From Phalacrocorax aristotelis (taxonomy: Eukaryota; Chordata; Aves; Suliformes; Phalacrocoracidae), in NCBI RefSeq assembly GCF_949628215.1, contig NW_027441311.1:110010-174009 (forward strand): a stretch of DNA of 64,000 nt, in the 5' to 3' direction. This document shows, one piece after another, positions 58,441 through 64,000 of the stretch (within the stretch, counting starts at the first letter, position 1; every line of letters starts with the position of its first letter). The notes under the pieces are model-generated. The model worked only from the letters and a program-made list of their open reading frames with translations. It was not told the origin of the DNA and searched no databases. The translations under genes were made by a program, and so were the position numbers.

Positions 58441-58639
58441 GAGTTGCTGTTTGCCGGCTGCGGGCTGCGCGCGCCTGTGCTTTCCCCCAGGGCCAGGACG
58501 GGGGGGTTGCAAGGGCTGCCGCTGCCGACACCCGCAGTCCAGTGGTGCCCTTCGTCCCCGCCGGGAGCCGCTTTTCCAGACGAGGAATGGCGTGGCTGGG
58601 CACGACGGCGCCTTGAGGGGGGCCTCTCGTGCTGCTTAG

Positions 58640-59320
58640 GTGACCGCGGGCCTGTGGGACCCCCGCAGCCAGGGCTTGGGCCTCTGGGCGGCTCCGAGGG
58701 CCGGGGGGACGGCGGTCCCCAGGGACCCCGGCGCTGCGGCCTCGGCTCCGTCCTCCTGCGGCAGCGGGTCTGGCCGCGGGCAGGGCGCAGGCAGGAAGGG
58801 GTGCCCCCCGAAATGGGGGGGTGGGCAGCGCGGCCCCGGCCCCGGCCCCGGCCCCGGCCGAGAAGGGAGGGGAGGGGGCGGGGGCCGGGGGAGAAGCGCC
58901 CCTGCGCCGCCGGGTGCCGGGGGTCCGGGCGGTCGGGGCGGGAGCTGGGGAATGGGGCCGAGGGCCGGCAGGGGGGCGGCGGCGGGGGGCCGAGGCGGGG
59001 CCGGGGCCGGGGTCTTCCCCTCGCCGCCACCGCCTTCCTCCGAGCAGCCCCCGGGGGTTGAACTTCCTGGGTCAGCGCCGCCGCCGCCGCCTCCATTGTC
59101 CGCCCGGCACCGGCGAGGCCGCGGCAGCGCCCGGACGGCAGCGGGGGCCGGGGCCGGGCGAGGAACCGGGCGGGAGCCGCGGCCGCCGGCCCGGGCTGCG
59201 CCCGCAGGTACCGGGGCGGCGCGGGCGGAGGCCGGCGGCGTCGGGGCCCGAGGAAGGGGCCGGGGCCGGAGCTTCCCTCCCAAGGCCCGGCCTCGGCCCG
59301 CCCCGCAGCCTGCCCCGGCC

Positions 59321-59359
<39 letters not shown>

Positions 59360-59500
59360 TTCGGGGCCGCGGTTCGGGGCCTGCCGGTGCCAGCAGCCAC
59401 CGGGGCGTCCCCAGCCGGCGGGTCCCGGGGGGTGGGCAGCCCCCCGGCGCGGCCTCCCCGGGGGCGCCGCTCACCTTTGGCTTCTTTCTCCCCTTGTCGT
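58640..59500 (+). promoter_or_regulatory. CpG-island promoter and 5' UTR exon of gene C
   Basis: GAACTTCCTGGGTCA at 59060-59074 near the likely start. The first exon ends CGCAG|GTACCG at 59207 and the next begins at 59506 after TTGTCGTCGCAG, leaving an intron of 298 bp. Hexamer tracts (CCCCGG)n near 58831-58858 and (GGGCTC)n near 59320-59358. Confidence 0.65.
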
Positions 59501-59549
59501 CGCAGGTGGGGACGGCCCGGGGACGCCCCCGGCTCGAGGAGCCCCCGCC

Positions 59550-61166
59550 ATGTCGCCGAAGCGCTGCAGAGGGTCCGCGGCCCCCCAGCCTGAGCGTGGC
59601 AGGTCCCCGAGGGGCCCGGGCCGGGCAGAGGGGCAGCCGGCCCCCGCGGCCGGCGGGGAGGCCGAGGCGGGCGGCCGCGGGCGTGGGGGGCGGAAGCGCA
59701 AGGAGACGGTCGTGCGGCAGCGGGCGGCCACCGGCGAGCACCCCAACATCTGCGTGGAGTGCGGCAAGAGCTTTGCGCAGAGCGCGGCGCTGCTGGCCCA
59801 CCGGCGAAGCCATGGCGGGGAGAAGCCCTTTGCCTGCCTCGACTGCGGCAAGAGCTTCGGCCTCAGCGACAATCAGATTCGGGAGCGGTGCGCCCACGCC
59901 GGCGGGAGCCCACAGAGCTGCCGGGACTGCGGGAAGGAGGTGGACGGCGACACCAACGACCCCAGCCCAGCCCCGCAACCCCCTGGCCAGAGTCCCGACG
60001 AGTGCCGCGACTGCGGGGAGGGCTTCGGCCGGAGCTCAGACCTGGCGAAGCACCAGCAGCTGCACACCAGCGAGCGGCCCTACGCCTGCACCGACTGCGG
60101 GAAGAGTTTCCGACGGAGCTCGGACCTCGTCATCCACCAGCGCGTCCACACTGGCGAGCGGCCCTACAAGTGCCCCCAGTGCGGGAAGAGGTTCAGCCGG
60201 AGCTCAGACCTCGTCATCCACCAGCGCATCCACACCGGCGAGCGGCCCTACAAGTGCCCCCAGTGCGGGAAGACCTTCAAGAGCAGCTCCAACCTCAACA
60301 TGCACAAGCGGACCCACCTGGGCGAGCGGCCCTACAAGTGCGCTGACTGCGGCAAGAGCTTCAGCTACAGCTCATCCTTCCTCAAGCACCAGCGCATCCA
60401 CACCGGGGAGAAGCCCTACGAGTGCCCCCACTGCGGGAAGAGCTTCTGCGAGAGCTCAGCCCTGATCCGGCACCAGCGCACCCACACCGGGGAGACCCCC
60501 TACCAGTGCCCCCACTGCACCAAGAGCTTCAAGCAGACCTCGGCCCTCATCACCCACGTGCGTACCCACACCGGGGAGACCCCCTACCACTGCCCCCACT
60601 GCGGCAAGAGCTTCAAGCAGACCTCGTGCCTCATGACCCACCTGCGCACTCACACCGGGGAGAAGTCGTACCAGTGCGGCAACTGTGGCAAGCGATTCTG
60701 GGAGACCTCGGCCCTGATCCGCCACCAGCGCATCCACACCGGGGAGAAGCCCTACCAGTGCCCCCACTGCGGGAAGAGCTTCTGCGAGAGGTCGCCCCTC
60801 GTTACCCACCTGCGCATCCACACCGGGGAGACCCCCTACCAGTGCCCCCACTGCACCAAGAGCTTCAAGCAGACCTCGTCCCTCATCACCCACGTGCGCA
60901 CCCACACCGGGGAGAAGCCCTACAAGTGTGGCGACTGCGGCAAGAGCTTCAGCTACAGCTCAGATCTGGTCCGGCACCAGCGCATCCACACCGGGGAGAC
61001 CCCCTACCAGTGCCCCCACTGCGGCAAGAGCTTCAAGCAGAGCTCGTCCCTCACAGTCCACCTGCGCACCCACACCAGGGAGAAGCCTTACAAGTGCAGC
61101 GACTGCGGCAAGAGCTTCTCTGAGTCCTTGGTCCTCAGATGGCACCGTCGCATCCACCTCAGATAA
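59550..61166 (+). CDS. C2H2 zinc-finger protein C (15 intact and 2 decayed fingers)
   Basis: Single coding exon after a noncoding first exon; ATG 59550, TAA 61164-61166, 538 residues. I chose this ATG because the exon begins at 59506 and it is the first in-frame ATG after the acceptor. Residues 1-60 are basic and Ala/Gly/Pro-rich with an RKRK nuclear-localisation-like cluster; no KRAB or SCAN. Finger 1 starts near residue 67. Finger 2 lacks its first zinc-binding histidine (Glu instead) and the third repeat keeps only CxxC before a 30-residue spacer. From there 14 intact fingers run to the C-terminus. Fingers 10, 11, 14 and 16 carry KQTS or KQSS helices, so internal duplication built the array. 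Nuclear DNA-binding role by family; targets unknown. Confidence 0.92.
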   Translation: MSPKRCRGSAAPQPERGRSPRGPGRAEGQPAPAAGGEAEAGGRGRGGRKRKETVVRQRAATGEHPNICVECGKSFAQSAALLAHRRSHGGEKPFACLDCGKSFGLSDNQIRERCAHAGGSPQSCRDCGKEVDGDTNDPSPAPQPPGQSPDECRDCGEGFGRSSDLAKHQQLHTSERPYACTDCGKSFRRSSDLVIHQRVHTGERPYKCPQCGKRFSRSSDLVIHQRIHTGERPYKCPQCGKTFKSSSNLNMHKRTHLGERPYKCADCGKSFSYSSSFLKHQRIHTGEKPYECPHCGKSFCESSALIRHQRTHTGETPYQCPHCTKSFKQTSALITHVRTHTGETPYHCPHCGKSFKQTSCLMTHLRTHTGEKSYQCGNCGKRFWETSALIRHQRIHTGEKPYQCPHCGKSFCERSPLVTHLRIHTGETPYQCPHCTKSFKQTSSLITHVRTHTGEKPYKCGDCGKSFSYSSDLVRHQRIHTGETPYQCPHCGKSFKQSSSLTVHLRTHTREKPYKCSDCGKSFSESLVLRWHRRIHLR

Positions 61167-62056
61167 GCACCCGCAGCTGCAGCTCCTCCGTGTGTCTGGC
61201 CCCACTGCATTTGGGGGCCTGAACCAGACAGGGCTAGAGGTGGCTCAGGGGTACCTGGGGCGCTTCCAGCCATGGTGGCGAAGCGGAGGCCTTGCGGAGC
61301 TGTGCCAGCACGGGCAGCCGAGACCACTCCTGAGCCCAAGTCACAGTCTCGATGGACGCAAGGGAACATTTCACCTCTCCTGTGTGGATCAGGGATGCGG
61401 CACTGCCACCAGCTGCCTGCGGGAACTCCTGGACCCTGTCCCAGCCAGAGGTGTGGGAAGCCCACGCCGGGCGGGCAGCCCTGGCTCGCTCCTGGCTCAG
61501 GGCTGAGGGCTCGGGACGGCCCGGGCCGCCTTTGCGCTGCGCTGTGTCCATGTTGTGGCTGTTGTGTAAACGGGGCCAAGCCTTTTACCTGCCGGTGTCT
61601 CGCCATGGGGTTCAAGGGAGGAAAGGGGAGGGGGGGATTGCAAAGCACAACCCAAGGCATGGGCTTGCTCGCAAGGCGTGCTCCTCCCTGCGTGAGCACG
61701 AAGGGTCCTGTAAGCCATTAAGCGGGCAACGGCCCTGCCCGAGCAGGGCTGTCGCAGCAGCTCGGCCGACGCCGCTGGCAAGACAAGCTCAGCGTGAGCC
61801 TGGGCTCAGCATGGCGGGGCGCGCAATCCCTCTCCTTTCCCTGCCTGCTGTAGTAAAGAGTTGCTGTTTGCCGGCTGCGGGCTGCGCGCGCCTGTGCTTT
61901 CCCCCAGGGCCAGGACGGGGGGGTTGCAAGGGCTGCCGCTGCCGACACCCGCAGTCCAGTGGTGCCCTTCGTCCCCGCCGGGAGCTGCTTTTCCAGACAA
62001 GGAATGGCGTGGCTGGGCACGACGGCGCCTTGAGGGGGGCCTCTCGTGCTGCTTAG

Positions 62057-62737
62057 GTGACCGCGGGCCTGTGGGACCCCCGCAGCCAGGGCTTGGGCCT
62101 CTGGGCGGCTCCGAGGGCCGGGGGGACGGCGGTCCCCAGGGACCCCGGCGCTGCGGCCTCGGCTCCGTCCTCCTGCGGCAGCGGGTCTGGCCGCGGGCAG
62201 GGCGCAGGCAGGAAGGGGTGCCCCCCGAAATGGGGGGGTGGGCAGCGCGGCCCCGGCCCCGGCCCCGGCCCCGGCCGAGAAGGGAGGGGAGGGGGCGGGG
62301 GCCGGGGGAGAAGCGCCCCTGCGCCGCCGGGTGCCGGGGGTCCGGGCGGTCGGGGCGGGAGCTGGGGAATGGGGCCGAGGGCCGGCAGGGGGGCGGCGGC
62401 GGGGGGCCGAGGCGGGGCCGGGGCCGGGGTCTTCCCCTCGCCGCCACCGCCTTCCTCCGAGCAGCCCCCGGGGGTTGAACTTCCTGGGTCAGCGCCGCCG
62501 CCGCCGCCTCCATTGTCCGCCCGGCACCGGCGAGGCCGCGGCAGCGCCCGGACGGCAGCGGGGGCCGGGGCCGGGCGAGGAACCGGGCGGGAGCCGCGGC
62601 CGCCGGCCCGGGCTGCGCCCGCAGGTACCGGGGCGGCGCGGGCGGAGGCCGGCGGCGTCGGGGCCCGAGGAAGGGGCCGGGGCCGGAGCTTCCCTCCCAA
62701 GGCCCGGCCTCGGCCCGCCCCGCAGCCTGCCCCGGCC

Positions 62738-62776
<39 letters not shown>

Positions 62777-62917
62777 TTCGGGGCCGCGGTTCGGGGCCTG
62801 CCGGTGCCAGCAGCCACCGGGGCGTCCCCAGCCGGCGGGTCCCGGGGGGTGGGCAGCCCCCCGGCGCGGCCTCCCCGGGGGCGCCGCTCACCTTTGGCTT
62901 CTTTCTCCCCTTGTCGT
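62057..62917 (+). promoter_or_regulatory. CpG-island promoter and 5' UTR exon of gene D
   Basis: Copy of the gene C promoter, with GAACTTCCTGGGTCA at 62477-62491, a donor after 62624 and an acceptor before 62923 at the positions expected from the offset. Confidence 0.65.
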
Positions 62918-62966
62918 CGCAGGTGGGGACGGCCCGGGGACGCCCCCGGCTCGAGGAGCCCCCGCC

Positions 62967-64000
62967 ATGTCGCCGAAGCGCTGCAGAGGGTCCGCGGCCC
63001 CCCAGCCTGAGCGTGGCAGGTCCCCGAGGGGCCCGGGCCGGGCAGAGGGGCAGCCGGCCCCCGCGGCCGGCGGGGAGGCCGAGGCGGGCGGCCGCGGGCG
63101 TGGGGGGCGGAAGCGCAAGGAGACGGTCGTGCGGCAGCGGGCGGCCACCGGCGAGCACCCCAACATCTGCGTGGAGTGCGGCAAGAGCTTTGCGCAGAGC
63201 GCGGCGCTGCTGGCCCACCAGCGAAGCCATGGCGGGGAGAAGCCCTTTGCCTGCCTCGACTGCGGCAAGAGCTTCGGCCTCAGCGACAATCAGATTCGGG
63301 AGCGGTGCGCCCACGCCGGCGGGAGCCCACAGAGCTGCCGGGACTGCGGGAAGGAGGTGGACGGCGACACCAACGACCCCAGCCCAGCCCCGCAACCCCC
63401 TGGCCAGAGTCCCGACGAGTGCCGCGACTGCGGGGAGGGCTTCGGCCGGAGCTCAGACCTGGCGAAGCACCAGCAGCTGCACACCAGCGAGCGGCCCTAC
63501 GCCTGCACCGACTGCGGGAAGAGTTTCCGACGGAGCTCGGACCTCGTCATCCACCAGCGCGTCCACACTGGCGAGCGGCCCTATACCTGCTCCAAGTGCG
63601 GGAAGAGGTTCAGCCGGAGCTCAGACCTCGTCATCCACCAGCGCATCCACACCGGCGAGCGGCCCTACAAGTGCCCCCAGTGCGGGAAGACCTTCAAGAG
63701 CAGCTCCAACCTCAACATGCACAAGCGGACCCACCTGGGCGAGCGGCCCTACAAGTGCGCTGACTGCGGCAAGAGCTTCAGCTACAGCTCATCCTTCCTC
63801 AAGCACCAGCGCATCCACACCGGGGAGAAGCCCTACGAGTGCCCCCACTGCGGGAAGAGCTTCTGCGAGAGCTCAGCCCTGATCCGGCACCAGCGCACCC
63901 ACACCGGGGAGACCCCCTACCAGTGCCCCCACTGCACCAAGAGCTTCAAGCAGACCTCGGCCCTCATCACCCACGTGCGTACCCACACCGGGGAGACCCC
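62967..64000 (+). CDS. C2H2 zinc-finger protein D, tandem copy of C (partial)
   Basis: ATG 62967; 344 codons plus two bases are in the window and the frame is open to its edge. Identical to gene C except for Arg to Gln in finger 1 (63221) and a cluster of five substitutions at 63582-63594 that changes finger 6 from YKCPQC to YTCSKC. The decayed fingers 2 and 3 are shared, so they predate the duplication. Whether the C-terminal fingers also match cannot be seen. Confidence 0.9.
   Translation, partial: MSPKRCRGSAAPQPERGRSPRGPGRAEGQPAPAAGGEAEAGGRGRGGRKRKETVVRQRAATGEHPNICVECGKSFAQSAALLAHQRSHGGEKPFACLDCGKSFGLSDNQIRERCAHAGGSPQSCRDCGKEVDGDTNDPSPAPQPPGQSPDECRDCGEGFGRSSDLAKHQQLHTSERPYACTDCGKSFRRSSDLVIHQRVHTGERPYTCSKCGKRFSRSSDLVIHQRIHTGERPYKCPQCGKTFKSSSNLNMHKRTHLGERPYKCADCGKSFSYSSSFLKHQRIHTGEKPYECPHCGKSFCESSALIRHQRTHTGETPYQCPHCTKSFKQTSALITHVRTHTGET

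Larger units (their letters stand above)
57934..61350. repeat. Tandem duplication unit 1 (3,417 bp)
   Basis: Matches 61351 onward at a constant offset of 3,417 bp. About nine differences are visible by eye over the 2.65 kb that can be compared. The unit runs from the 3' UTR of gene B through gene C to the related 3' UTR of gene C. Confidence 0.93.
61351..64000. repeat. Tandem duplication unit 2 (runs off the window)
   Basis: Second copy of the 3,417-bp unit, cut by the window end at the equivalent of 60583 in unit 1. Confidence 0.93.

Noticed and set aside
58821-59549. N-terminal extension of zinc-finger protein C in the open frame upstream of 59550
   Set aside because: It crosses a clear donor (59208) and acceptor (59505) and the promoter; composition explains the lack of stops.
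58389-63395. Two 529-codon minus-strand frames (58389-59978 and 61806-63395)
   Set aside because: They are antisense to the zinc-finger promoters and fingers, Pro/Arg-rich by composition, and duplicated with the unit.

Overview
The window looks like nuclear DNA of a bird. The evidence is CR1 LINE copies in both orientations, avian-type endogenous retroviral LTRs, compact C2H2 zinc-finger genes with short introns, many CpG islands and abundant GC-rich minisatellites, a mix typical of a microchromosome or a subtelomeric or sex-linked accessory region. I cannot name the species. One LTR family (46.5 and 48.3 kb) resembles LTRs I associate with Neoaves, but that is a weak pointer. There are no prokaryotic features. 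Most of the sequence is repeats and segmental duplications; the only convincing protein-coding genes are four zinc-finger genes at the right end.

Layout. 1-21.9 kb holds two colinear copies of one segment. Copy 1 (1 to about 6.39 kb) starts inside a class I (gammaretrovirus-like) provirus. Copy 2 (9.44-21.9 kb) has the whole provirus, flanked by a 4-bp target duplication. Both proviral copies are riddled with stops and frameshifts, and no env is visible. Each segment ends in a CpG island with a consensus CTCF site; copy 1 also has a twin ZNF143/THAP11-type element. Copy 1 then runs into about 157 uninterrupted copies of an 11-bp satellite (6.39-8.12 kb). 21.9-27.1 kb is mostly unidentified. 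27.1-31.7 kb has a promoter-like block, a 58-bp VNTR and a 3.7-kb CCCAGTACAT/CCCAGTTCCCT minisatellite that switches orientation at perfect palindromes. 31.7-36.0 kb carries tandem modules of short minus-strand exon-like segments with conserved AG/GT borders, below a TATA-containing block related to the one at 27.1 kb. 36.6-43.0 kb is a purine-rich degenerate repeat interrupted by CR1. 44-48.6 kb has AT-rich DNA, a minus-strand LTR-like element, a second CR1 split by a solo LTR, and a truncated LTR. 48.6-51.8 kb has a minisatellite, a CpG island and a copy of a roughly 650-bp element also found at 25.9 kb.

The zinc-finger cluster (53-64 kb) reads left to right: a 10-finger gene (A); a 9-finger gene with a KRAB B box but only the tail of the A box (B); a gene with 15 intact and 2 decayed fingers (C); and a nearly identical tandem copy of it (D) that runs off the window. 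B, C and D share a promoter sequence and related fingers. The C/D duplication is 3,417 bp long and has its boundaries in related 3' UTRs, as expected from unequal crossing-over. Zinc-finger clusters beside retroviral and satellite DNA are often silencing systems for such repeats. That link is an inference here: nothing in the sequence shows what these fingers bind.
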